DNA of 64,000 nt, taken from the NCBI RefSeq assembly GCF_027244095.1, contig NC_069669.1, positions 10,008,501 through 10,072,500 of the forward strand, written 5' to 3'. The stretch is from Hemicordylus capensis. Lineage: Eukaryota > Chordata > Lepidosauria > Squamata > Cordylidae. This document shows positions 1 to 10,223 of this stretch, piece after piece (within the stretch, counting starts at the first letter, position 1; every line of letters begins with the position of its first letter). The position numbers were made by a program, and so were the translations under genes. A model generated the notes under the pieces. The model ran no database searches, had not been told where the DNA came from, and saw only the letters and a program-made list of their open reading frames with translations.

Positions 1-504
1 ACTACCCTGGGGGAGGGAGGTGCGAGGAAGGTTGGGTGCGGGGGGCAGTGGTGCCGAAGAAGAAGCCATTGAGCAGTGAGTGCCTTCCGAATTGGTGCAT
101 TTTGTTTTTCTTCTAAAGGAGAGGGGTGCTATCAAGCTTGATTCTTGGGACCAGAACTTGGCAAAGATCACCTTGTCTTGCAGGAGTCAACTGTATGATT
201 GGCCAGGGGGGTGGGTGGGGATTGGGGTAATGAAAGCACCTTGAGTTCTGAGCAGGATATGCTCTACCGGTAATGAAAATGGACAGAGTTAATTTTTTCC
301 CCCAGCACTCAAAGATAGAAGTGGATTGCATGCTTCCTGGAATGCTGATCATGTTATTCTGGACTTTGGACCAGTTATAAAAGTGGGTGGGATTTGAGAC
401 TGATAGCTCACCTCTGCTTTGAGCCTTAGGAAAGCAAACAACCTTTGCCTTCCCATCCGCAGTAGGAATGAGAAGTGCTTTGAACAGCCTAAATGAACAG
501 CTTG

Positions 505-672
505 AAGGGTTCCCAGATGATGTTGGACTACAACTCCCATCACACCCTGCCATTGGGGTGTGTTGTGGTCTAATAGCATCTTGGTTTCCCAGATGATGGT
601 GGACTACAACTCACATCACCCCCAACCATCAGGGCGTGCTGTAGTCCAACAGCATCTGGGCACCCAAGTTAG
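505..672. mobile_element. hAT-type palindromic MITE, two half copies
   Basis: Two imperfect units carry GGACTACAACTC followed by an inverted arm ending in GTAGTCCAACAGCATCTGGG. This is the first of many copies of a short fold-back family in this window. Confidence 0.55.
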
Positions 673-927
673 AGAGACCCTGGCCTAAATGCTAAGTGTG
701 ATGGTGTTAGTCAAGACACATTTTCTTCCATTACATTTTTCTCCGTTCCTCAGTTCCTCATGTCTAGTTTCACTGCTGTATTCTTAGGAATATCATTCCA
801 GAGAGAGGCTTCACCCATTCTTTCTTTAAAATCCCCCTCCAACAACAATAAAATTTGTTGGAAATTTCTAAACAAATTTCAATAAATAAATAAATCACTA
901 GACAGTGCTTTCTGCAGTGGAGACCAT

Positions 928-1250
928 TGGTCTGACTCGGTATATGGCAGACCATTGGCCCATCTAGCTCAGTATTGCCTACACAGACTGGTAGCGACTT
1001 CTCCCAGGTTGCAGACAGGAGTCTCTCTCAGCCCTATCTTGGACATGCTGCCAGGAAGGAAACTTGGAACCTTCTGCATGCAAGCATGCAGATGTTCTTC
1101 CCAGAGTGGCTCCATCCCCTAAGGGGAAGATCTTGCAGTGCTCACACTTCTAGTCTCCCATTCATATGCAACCAGGGCAGACCCTGCTTAGCAAAGGGGA
1201 CACGTCATGCTTGCTACCACAAGACCAGTTCCCCTTCCTGTCCTCCCCCT
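928..1250 (-). mobile_element. 5S-headed tRNA SINE (long form)
   Basis: Read on the minus strand, this copy runs from the head (GCTAAGCAGGGTCTGCCCTGG, cut here to the 5S-like part) through the tRNA-derived body (GGCAGCATGTCC) to the tail TATACCGAGTCAG. It is fairly complete, with scattered changes. Confidence 0.7.
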
Positions 1251-1428
1251 TAGCTGTCTTCACACATTATGTTCAGCACTCATATGATCTGTGCACAGTG
1301 AATGCAGGTACACGGATACGTATGGAGGTACAGCTATTCACACGTTATGTTGAATGCAGGCACAACAATATGCTCCCCATCTGTATCCTGCATTTGAAAG
1401 GTCTTTTACCCAGGTTCACTTTTAAATT

Positions 1429-2248
1429 AAGGGCTGGCCCATCCACTAGGCAGACATAGACAGTTGCCTAGGACGCCAGTTCTTGGGGGGTGGGGATGCC
1501 TAAACAGTGCCAAAATATAACACTGCCAATTATTCTTTCTCACCCTCTTGCATTGTGCCCATGAAGTACTGCACAGTGGTATAAGAATGTAAGGTGCAAT
1601 CCTGTACCCTTTCCCCTAAATCCTGGACTTCCTGTACCCCCAAATACACAGCCTTCTTGGCTCATTGCAGCTAGGCTCACCAGCTGCACTCCGTCTCTTG
1701 AACATGAATTGCCTGCCTCCACATTCATTCAAGAAATGGCCTCAGGCTAGACTTCCAAATTAACAGGGACATCTTTTCATCTCTGAAGTGTTGGGATATT
1801 GCCCCATACTAAACTGGGAACTCTCTCCCAATATATCCCCAAACTAGTTCAGGCTAGGGGTGTGCACAAAACTGGATTTGCTGTTTTTGGCCTGGTTGAG
1901 CTGGTCCCCTTTATCAGATTCCCCTTTACCAGTATAGCTCCGAGCCGGCTCAGTTCGAACCGGTCCTGGTTCGGTTCAAACTCGGACCAGCATCGGCCAG
2001 TCCAGTTCGATCCCAAACCCGTTGAGCCAAGCTGGCTCAACATCGAGCTTGGCTCGGACTGAGCCAGCTCACACACCCTTTATGCAGACTAGTCATTCGC
2101 TGGTCATCCACACACAGGCTGGACATCTGACCTTGTGAATGAGCCGCTTGCATGGCTCAAGTTGAAGTTGAGGCATTGCACTTCTTGGCTGCGAGGGGCG
2201 CCAAATTCAAACTTGGCCTAGGGCGCCAAACCCCAAGGGCTGACCCTG
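1429..2248. mobile_element. hAT-like non-autonomous element with inner palindromic element
   Basis: The ends AGGGCTGGCCC (1430) and GGGCTGACCCTG (to 2248) are roughly inverted, and the flanks TTTAAATT/TTTGAACT look like a decayed 8-bp duplication. Inside, 1856-2078 is a second element starting TAGGGGTGTGCA and ending CACACACCC, rich in GGTTCG/CGAACC inverted motifs. Confidence 0.45.
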
Positions 2249-2335
2249 TTTGAACTGAACACATATATACTCATTCACACAAAAACATATACACATTAAC
2301 TGAAGATACAGTCATCTGAACACAGGTGCAACATG

Positions 2336-2592
2336 ATGGGGCCATTCTCACGTGTACCCTAACCCAGGCTATGGGTTAGGGTGGGTGTGAGCACCGCAAT
2401 ATGTGAGGGGCATTATGGGATACCCCGTGGCCGGGATGCATCACCCCGGCCTTCGGAACTCCATGCTTCACCACACAGCGTGGATCGTATGGGAGCACGA
2501 TCCGTACTCCCAACATTCCGGCGATCATCTGGGGGGGAGGTGAATCGGAGAAGCCTCCCTGCACCACCCACCCGATCATGTGAATGGCCCCA
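2336..2592. mobile_element. MITE-like element with inverted ends
   Basis: GGGGCCATTCTCACGTG at the left is matched by an inverted CATGTGAATGGCCCC at the right. The interior is moderately GC-rich. No coding capacity and no clear target duplication were found. Confidence 0.4.
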
Positions 2593-3720
2593 ATGTCTGA
2601 ATAGGGCTATTCTTATATAGAAGATAATTGTAATAGCACCACTGAGGTAAGCCACCTTGGGGGCAGCCCAATGAACGGCAGGCCTGGCCCTTTATTTCAA
2701 TCTCGTAAAACTAAGTAGATCTGAAGGTCAAAATGGGGCAATACAATAATATAGTCTGGCTTTCTGTCATTGACAGGCCAGACACACTCCCTCCAGTTCA
2801 TATTACAGCAAATCCATTAACAACTTTATTAGTCTTTTGGCACTGACATTGCTTTAATGCCACATTTGCTGAAGAGGCCTTAATTGCTGCGATAATTTAG
2901 AGAGTAACCTTGAAGACGCTCTGGAAGTTCAGGGAATGCATGTAGAGCAATTTAAAAAAAAATAAAAATCTCTGTCTCCCATGCCACAAGTCGGAGACGA
3001 TGAGGGGATTGCAGAGAAATCCATTTGACTTTGAGCAGGAAGGAAGGAAAGAAGGCATTCCTTAGGGGGAAATTAGTCTTTTAAAATAGGGAAAGACCTT
3101 GGTGTTTTGAAACCAGAGGGAATGAGTCCAGAATCCAGATTACACTCTCCTCCGCTCACACAGGAATCAGCATGGGGACCAATCCACCAGAATGTTCTCT
3201 TGCTTCTCTTGGATGTCCTCATGTTGTCCCAACTGTGCTGATTTCTTCACAGGCCATATTTCCAAGCCTCTATCCACACTGGTACATCACCGTCCCTGTT
3301 TTGTTCTGATGGTTACCTTTTGGGGACGCCATGTTAATGTTGTGTTAAGCTGTAGAATCCAGAGGAAAGAGTTGTAGTGGTGGACAAGGCAGTGGAGTGG
3401 AATCAGGAACATTAATAGCTTGATGAAATAGATATTTCATAGATGTGCAGAGATGTACAGAGAGGCAATTGCAGGCTGCTTTCCCAGGCTCTTGCTGCTG
3501 GCTTTTTGTTAGCCCCGCCTCTACTCCAGGTAGAGTAACTGAAGCCCCATTCAAAAGCTGGCTTGGATCGAGGAATGGATTCACCAAAAACATCACACAG
3601 GCATTGTGTGGTTCCCAGATGTTGTTGGACTTCAACTTCCACAATCCCTGGGGGCGGGGGCACGTTCAGGACTCATACATTTTGTTTTATTCTATCCGAA
3701 GCTTCTCTTACATGTCCAGA
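2593..3720. other. Gene-free stretch, possible conserved non-coding block
   Basis: No exon or known repeat was recognised over most of this stretch. 2770-2950 is AT-rich, non-repetitive and contains balanced short palindromic words, so it could be a conserved non-coding element. 3612-3660 carries a MITE half-arm. Confidence 0.3.
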
Positions 3721-3727
3721 GATGCAA

Positions 3728-3905
3728 GTTATTTATTTATTTAAAACGTGTATGCCCTATCCCTCCGGTTCACTAATGCCTAGGGCGGCTCACGTTAATT
3801 GTATTAATTGGTTATTTGCGACTCAACACATTAATAAAATAGATGCAGCGTAAAACAATCACACACTGATAAACTTAAGCAAGTTAAAAGACCAAGCAAA
3901 AACCG
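3728..3905 (-). repeat. LINE 3' end (L2/CR1-like), antisense
   Basis: On the minus strand this gives the type of LINE 3' end with CGCCCTAGGCATTAGTGAACC and an AAATAAATAAAT tail. A related copy lies at 41827-41975. Confidence 0.45.
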
Positions 3906-4029
3906 CATTCAAGTGTTACGCGTTTTAAAAGTTTGATCCTAGATGTGAAAGTTTAAATCTTCGCCCCATTATCTCCTCAGCCTGTGATTAAAAGTTACAA
4001 GTAAAAAAGTGAAAACTAAGAAGGGTTGG

Positions 4030-4284
4030 AGGGAACCTGCCTTGGAGGCTGGAGGTGGCCTTTAGCCCTCCAACTAGTAGCCATTGATAGATCTCTCCTC
4101 CATGAAGTTATCCAAACCCCTCTTAAAGCCATCCAGGATGTTGGCTGTCACCACATCTTGTGGCAGAGAGTTCCACAAATTGATTATGCATTGTGTGAAA
4201 AAGTACTTCTGTTTGTTGGTCCTAAATTTCCTGGCAATCAATTTCATGGGTGGGTGAAACATTTCAAGCAGCGGGCTAAACATT
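4030..4284 (-). mobile_element. CR1-type LINE, ORF2 C-terminus and 3' part
   Basis: The minus strand encodes FFTQCIINLWNSLPQDVVTA and [19 protein letters not shown], the usual end of a CR1 reverse transcriptase ORF, followed by the 3' noncoding sequence. It is 5'-truncated, as is normal for CR1. Confidence 0.7.
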
Positions 4285-4561
4285 TAAAAGCCTCTTTAAA
4301 AAGATGCATCTTTAAGTGCTTAAAAAAACAACAACAACAACTGAGGGAGGGAACCTGGGAGCCTATTAGCCACAGACTAACCCAGCTACACTTGCATGGA
4401 ATTTATCGGACAGAAATCTAGCAGCCTCGCTTATCACCAGAATCACCTTAAGTTGCTTATTTTTGTTGTGGTCAAATTCTAGATGTCATTTCTGCATATT
4501 TCAACAACCGTTCCAGTGTTTCTATACACAACAGCCATGAAACCCGCCTGTGAGCCTCACC

Positions 4562-4660
4562 GATTTATTTATTTCATTTTTATACCGCTTCTCTGTGCAA
4601 CGGCACCACGTAGCAGTGGACAATAATAACACAGATAAACACCAGTTCAAACGCCATTTT
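4562..4660 (-). repeat. LINE 3' end fragment, antisense
   Basis: The sequence TATTTATTTCATTTTTATACCGCTTCTC resembles the antisense of a LINE 3' tail (cut here in description to its key part TTTATACCGCTTCTC). It is short and unclassified. Confidence 0.35.
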
Positions 4661-4824
4661 AAAATGCGGCATCCTGATCTGAGCGCAGCTTTCAACGAAT
4701 CCAGGAACTGCTTCGTAAAGGGCTGATAGAGATAAATGATATATAAAGTGTAATAATATAATGTATAATAATTATATACTTAATTAATGAATATTTGGTG
4801 GTATTATAATTAATTATAATTAAG

Positions 4825-4935
4825 GGTTCTCAAACTTGGGTCCCTAGATGTTCTTGGACTCCAGTTTCAGTCACCCCAGGATGATGGGAATTGTAGTCCA
4901 ACAACATATGGAACTTAGGTTGGAGAACCACTGAT
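4825..4935. mobile_element. hAT-type palindromic MITE
   Basis: GGTTCTCAAACTTGGGTCCC at the left and GGTTGGAGAACCAC at the right form the inverted ends. The inner arms carry GGACTCCAGTTTC and TTGTAGTCCAACAACAT. Confidence 0.55.
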
Positions 4936-5000
4936 AACGCAATGCAAAAAGATCACTACCTATTCGAACACCCTGAGCATATACACATATGCTTGAAACA

Positions 5001-5013
5001 TACACACACACAC

Positions 5014-5080
<67 letters not shown>
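5001..5080. repeat. Compound CA/TG/TA microsatellite
   Basis: Blocks of CA, TG, TA, CA and TA dinucleotides follow one another, making a self-complementary tract able to form Z-DNA or a cruciform. Confidence 0.95.
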
Positions 5081-5529
5081 GACTCCCTACCCAGAAATAT
5101 ATGTAATACACCTAAAAGCAGAATACACTTTACAGAGATGTGAAAGAGACAATTCCCACCTGCTGCTTCAGACATAATGCCAAACTGAAAACAAGTATGC
5201 CAGAGATTCAGGCTTGTGGTCATCTGAATGCATAAGCCCGCAGTTTCATCACCAAGCTGTGGATCAGTTTGCAACCCCAAACCTGAATTGGAGCCTTTGG
5301 TTCCACTGAAACTTGAGGTCCAGAAGCGTCATTGTGTCATCCAAATTCTGCCGCTGTGCAAAACCAGAGTTGAGGGTAGGAAGCTCCTTTCTCTGCCTCT
5401 CGATTGGCTGTTGCGGCTTTCCGTCATGCCAAGGAGGAAGCCCGCTCAGCCAGTTCCTCCCCACTTGCAGTCTCCCAGACTGCAGATCAGCATCGTCTGG
5501 GAGAATGGTGGGAAGGGGAATAAACCGCG

Positions 5530-5920
5530 GGTCCGTTGGACCCATGGTTTGCCGTTATGTGCAAAAGCGGCCTTTGTCTTTGATCTCCTAACCATGGTTA
5601 GGAAGTTAGGAATACGGAGCACTCCACAGGCTTGCAAGCGTCTTCTCCCTCTCTTCTTTTCAGAGCTAACCGTAACAAGAGTGCTACATCGGTGTGAGTA
5701 CTGTAAACCATGGTTTGCAAACTAGAATTTCCAACGATGGCTTGAAGCAGTTTTGCAAACCATGGTTGATGTTAATCTCAGTGTAGACATAATGCTCCAC
5801 CATGGTTAGCTGCGAGGAAAGGGAGGAGAGAATTTGAGCTCAGTATGGGGAGCAGGTAGAATGTGAATGAGCCTGCAGGACACTCCTAAATGTGTGTCCT
5901 AACCATGGTTAAGAGGTAGG
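5530..5920. repeat. Cluster of CCATGG-centred palindromes
   Basis: AACCATGGTT or close variants recur near 5552, 5593, 5707, 5759, 5801 and 5902. They are interspersed with TTTGCAAAC. This is probably the remains of a fold-back repeat; no gene is seen. Confidence 0.5.
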
Positions 5921-7800
5921 AATGTTGCATCTTAACTGGATCTTGCAGTCAAGGAGCTGTACCAAACCTGAATTTGAACCCAAACCATTTCAGAGAGGGG
6001 TTTGTTTTTTTTAGTGAAAAACTGAACCTGAAATCTCTTGGTAGCTTTGAACTTGAACTTGAAACCAAATCCCTAAAGACAAGAAGTTCAAAATAAGGTG
6101 GCTCAGCAATCAGGCACTCAGCTTGCAATTGGGAAATTGTTTTATTTCCCTATATTTTATCCTGTCATATGCATTTTGCTTGTGAACACCTTTGACACAT
6201 TTTTGAAAACAGTTTTTAAAATAACATATAATATTCTTCTCAGGTTAAATGGCTATCATATTCATTTTCCCAAGCAAAGGAATCTGATGCCATTCTGTGT
6301 AAAATGCATTGAAACAGGTTCCAACCCAGTTCAAATGTCTCTGAAGCAGTTCCTGAGCCACTTACAAAAGTTAGCATCTGAACCAGAATGGAAACCCAAC
6401 ATGTTAACAGTTCAGCCCAAGGAAGGAGGACAGGCCATACGATGAAAAGTGGGGCTAGGAAACAGAAGAGACAGAGGCAGAAAATTGTATAGGCAAGGTC
6501 TGAGCAAAAAGAAATGCTTTTAGCATTGCAATCAGCAATACCTTGAACTAGATATGTGAAGACCTGGGGTGGGGGCGAGGGGGAGGAAAAACAGGGGGAA
6601 ACGGGTGGGGTTTTGTTGTTGTTTTTCTGGGGGGAAATGTGGTTCCCCACCCCCCAGATCTTCACATGTCTACCCTGAATTATTCCTGTTCCTTCTGGAA
6701 CAAGCTGAGAAAAGTGACTCCATTTCCTGCAAGAGTCCTATCAGTATCTTGGTCCAAGTTCCAGGTGCCCATGAGACCTGTCAAAGAGCTTTCCAGTGGG
6801 TTATGCCTGGTCTGCATAGCACCCCTGCTTAAAAGTGTCCACTGGTCCACTCCAAAGTATTATTAAAGCTATCGAAGCTGTGATATTTCAAAATTGCTAT
6901 AAAATGAGGAAAGAAAAATAAAAAAATTCTCGAAACCATTTTCTTACTGTACATACAGCCTCATACTCCTGTATATTCTGAAGATATAACCTTATATTTG
7001 GTAAGTGTTTCTTGTGGTATTTTATCACGTGATCTGTTTATAAAAATATATATTAAACCATTTTAAAAAATACAAGAGGCCTGGCTTGTTTGGACCCTCT
7101 TGCCCGATTTTTTGCGCAGATTTTAAATGAACATGTCACCACCTTCTGCAGACGTTTCTGGTCGGTCGTTGCCCTTCGGTGAAGCCACGCGAGGCAGGGT
7201 TGGTGGGGTAAGGTAGATGCCCTCTCTCACCTCCACTGTCTCTGAGCACAAGAAAGAAGATCAGGAGGAGCACCAACGGCTCAGGCCAGCAGAGCGAGGA
7301 GCAGTTCCTTTAAAAAGCAGGTAAGCAGGTCCTTACCTGCTCGTCCACTGACCCACCAGTTTTCTGGTGGCAGCCGCTGCCTCTCTAAAAGGCTGAACGT
7401 GGCTGCGGTTCTGTTCCCTGCAGACGCCACGTGGAGGCCTTTTGGAGAGCTGCAGTGGCAGATAAGCAGCTGCAGACCTGCTTGAAAAGGGAACTGCTCC
7501 CCATCCCACCAAACCGATTCAAATGCCAGCGCCTGAGCCGGTTCGGCGCTTCCCAGAAGAGGCATCAAACCAGCACTGCACATCCCTGACAACGACTGTT
7601 GCCACTGCCATGAAAAAAAATAAGGGGGCTGTGTGTGGGGGAGAGATGAGATGGTTGGAGGTGGCATTTGGTGGCCTGCCTCAGACCCACTGAGGTCTTG
7701 AAACCCGGAACAAGCAACAATTGTGGTCATCCAGGAACCCTGGATGAATCTTCTCTTTCTTTTCAATTGGAGAATGGCTTGCTTTGATTTTACCCCTTTT
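5921..7800. other. Gene-free stretch
   Basis: No exon with family similarity or good splice borders was found. The open frames here are short and of no recognised family. Parts (7130-7680) could be decayed repeat, but I cannot assign them. Confidence 0.4.
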
Positions 7801-7815
7801 TGGACAACTATGGAC

Positions 7816-7951
7816 CAGTGTTCCCTCTAACAGGGATTCCCAGAAGCTGTTGGCTACAACTCCCAGAATTCCCAGCTGAAATGGCTTTTGCTTGGGGATT
7901 ATGGGAGTTGTAGTCAACAACATCTGGGGATCCCTGTTAGAGGGAACACTG
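7816..7951. mobile_element. hAT-type palindromic MITE with perfect 8-bp target duplication
   Basis: Inverted ends CAGTGTTCCCTCTAACAGGG and the complement at 7932-7951 enclose arms with GGCTACAACTCCCAG and TGGGAGTTGTAGTC. CTATGGAC is duplicated exactly on both sides (7808-7815 and 7952-7959), which identifies the family as hAT-like. Confidence 0.85.
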
Positions 7952-8334
7952 CTATGGACTACTCTGTGAATATATATATCTTCTTCTCTACACCGATGAA
8001 TGATCACCTTTTGGAATTTCATTATAATTGATGAAATGATAATTGGATTTTGGACAGTCACATTCCTTGCCAGTATTGGCATGAGCATACCACACCGGGG
8101 GTTTGCATGACTTTGTTGCTCTTTATACTTGACTGCGTTTTCCTGATTAGCGCTGTATGTTTTAGATTTCCAAGTGATCGTTTTAATGTGGTTCTTATTG
8201 AAGCTGCCACTTTGTGGAAGGTGCTTTGTGGAATTTTGGTGACAAGCAACAATTGGGGTTGAATAACATGCTACCTCGAAGCCTCGTGATTTGAATCCCC
8301 AGTGTAATTGTTTTCTTCAGGTTCCGTCACAGGC

Positions 8335-8465
8335 ACCTCCAGGTGGGACTAAGAAAAATTCCTGCCTGGAGCCCTGGAGGAGAGTCACTGCCAGTCAGAG
8401 TAGGCAAAACTGAGCTTGACAGACCAAAGGTCTGACTCAGTATAAGGCAGCTTCCTGTGTCCCTA
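8335..8465 (+). mobile_element. tRNA SINE short form, body and tail only
   Basis: It lacks the tRNA head and runs from the CACCTCCAGGTGGGACT segment to GGCAGCTTCCTGTGT. It is first of three head-to-tail copies. Confidence 0.6.
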
Positions 8466-8483
8466 TGTGTTGAGAGAAAAAAT

Positions 8484-8657
8484 TGTAGTTCAATGGCAGA
8501 GCGTCTGCTTTGCATGCAGAAGGTCGCAGGTTCGGTCCCTGGCAGCATCTCCTGGTGGGGCTGAGAAAAATTCCTGGAGAGCTGCTGCCAGTCAGTGTAG
8601 ACAGTAATGAGCTGGATGGGCCAAGGATCTAACACAGTAAAAGGCAGCTTCCTATTC
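8484..8657 (+). mobile_element. tRNA SINE short form, nearly complete
   Basis: An A-box-like TAGTTCAATGGCAGAGCG and a B-box-like AGGTTCGGTCCC are both present, followed by the body and the tail AAGGCAGCTTCCTATTC. Confidence 0.7.
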
Positions 8658-8661
8658 TGGG

Positions 8662-8862
8662 GGGATGGGGCTTTAGCTCAGTGGGAGAGCATCTTCCTTG
8701 CATGCAGAAGGTCCCAGGTTCAATCTGTGGCAGCATCTCCAGGTAGGGCTGGGAGAGACTCCTGCCTGAAATCTGGGAGAGCCGCTGCTAGTCAGTGAAG
8801 AAAATAATGAGCCAGATGGGCCAAGGGTCTGACTCAGTAGAAGGCAGCTTCCTATGTTCCTA
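8662..8862 (+). mobile_element. tRNA SINE short form, complete
   Basis: The head TAGCTCAGTGGGAGAGCATC (A box) and AGGTTCAATC (B box) is followed by the body and the tail GGCAGCTTCCTATGTTCCTA. This is a good reference copy of the short form. Confidence 0.75.
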
Positions 8863-9427
8863 ACATTTGGGCACCCAAGATTGAGGACCCCTGGACATAC
8901 AGGGGTTCGTACAAAATGTAAAAATAACATAGCCCTGGGAGCTCTTCAAGTCCTGGGGAGCTGGCCTTGGTCCTGATCCTCTGTCCGTTTCCTGCCTGTC
9001 CCCTTCCTCTGCTGATCTTGATCTCCTGGAACCCAGAAAACTCATGCTTGGAACATGGTGCAGGAATAGGAGTGGGCTGCAAGACTGCAAAATTCTGCAC
9101 CAGGTAGCAGTAAATCCTACTGAACAATAAAACCCCGACCAGTGTGTGTGTGCCGATTTCAGACAAGACTTCAAGCACTTTCATTTTGGCCTGGGCTCCA
9201 CAAAGCTGGGAAATGGGAACCTTAGGCTAATGCCTTAACACTGACATGCCACGTGGTCAGAAATGATGTTGTGCAGTGTCACAAGTTGTGCTCGCTGACC
9301 ATTTGGCCTCCATGTGGCCACACTTTTCCTTGGGAGGAATTTTATAGCTCCCCCAAAATAGAGCCTATAGCTTATAGCTCTCCCCACTGGAGAGAGCCAA
9401 GGTCCCAAATGGCCAAGCTGAGGCTCT

Positions 9428-9640
9428 CCAGCTCTTGTTGGAGTCGGACTACCACTCCCATCATCCACTGCGACTGAGGATAATGGGAGTTAAAGCCCAT
9501 CAACAGCTGGAAAGCCAAGGTTGCCTCCCCCATCCCAGATGGTCCAGGTGAGGCTCTGCAGCTGTTGGACGACCATTCCCATCAGCCACTGCGGCTGAGG
9601 ATGATGGGAGTTGTAGTCCAACAACAGCTGAACCGCCTCA
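9428..9640. mobile_element. Two adjacent hAT-type MITE copies
   Basis: Two fold-back units lie in tandem (about 9428-9515 and 9548-9640), each with paired CCCATCAT.. and ATGATGGGAGTTGTAGTC-like arms. They end about 50 bases before the WDR24 promoter. Confidence 0.6.
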
Positions 9641-9689
9641 ACTTGGTCCCCCCTGCCTCGGAACGCCTGCTCTCGGCAGCCAAAAAAGA

Positions 9690-10050
9690 CAACCAGAACG
9701 CGCAGGCGCAGACGCCCGCCGCTCTTTGCGAACATTCTCTCATACTTATCAACGGCCCCTTCCCTGTGCATCTGAGCATGCTCAGAAGAATTGGAGCACG
9801 CTCAGTACGGTCCAATGAAGCTCCTTTTTGTTTTCTGCCCACAACATCCCGATCACATTTTTTACACAGCGGATAGATACGGCGCGGATAGAATCTCGCG
9901 AGATATCGGCGTACCGCGCCGCTTGCCCGCGCGCCCTCTTGCGTCATCACCACAGCGCCGGAAGTAAACCGGAAGTGGGTGCCAGGGGTGTGCTGCAACG
10001 GTGTGAGTGGGTGGGAGACCCAGCGCTAAGACAAGAGGGGCATGCGCTGT
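9690..10050 (+). promoter_or_regulatory. CpG-rich promoter of WDR24
   Basis: This block is richer in CpG than its surroundings and lies just upstream of the WDR24 start. Motifs seen: an NRF1-like CGCGCAGGCGCA at 9699-9710, CCAAT at 9812-9816, the palindrome TCTCGCGAGA at 9894-9903, a CRE-like TGCGTCAT at 9940-9947, and two ETS-type CCGGAAGT sites at 9958-9965 and 9969-9976. No TATA box is evident. This set is typical of TATA-less housekeeping promoters. Transcription probably starts near 9960-10010, but the exact site is an inference. Confidence 0.7.
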
Positions 10051-10223
10051 AATTGGGGGTCCGCCCCACTCGCCCCCCAAGACATGATTTCCCTAGCCCA
10101 GTATGACTTCTAGGTCGCCCGTGGCTGCAGGTCAGGCTGGGTAAAGGTGTGCTTCAGGGTTTAGTAGCTTGCGCTGGGTTCCTTCCTTGGGAGGTGGGAA
10201 AGCAGGGCCCCCAGAAGGCAGCC

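Noticed and set aside
1-90. Exon-like start of the window followed by a GTGAGT donor-like word near 77
   Set aside because: There is no recognisable protein and no acceptor can be seen; the match to a donor alone is too weak.
113-553. Minus-strand open frame of 146 codons
   Set aside because: It overlaps MITE sequence, has no family likeness and no splice support.
8662-8735. A tRNA gene, since A and B boxes are present
   Set aside because: There is no cloverleaf with a 3' acceptor stem; the sequence continues into a SINE body repeated elsewhere in the window.
1-9690. An FBXL16 exon, expected upstream of WDR24 from human gene order
   Set aside because: No leucine-rich-repeat or F-box coding sequence was found on either strand.
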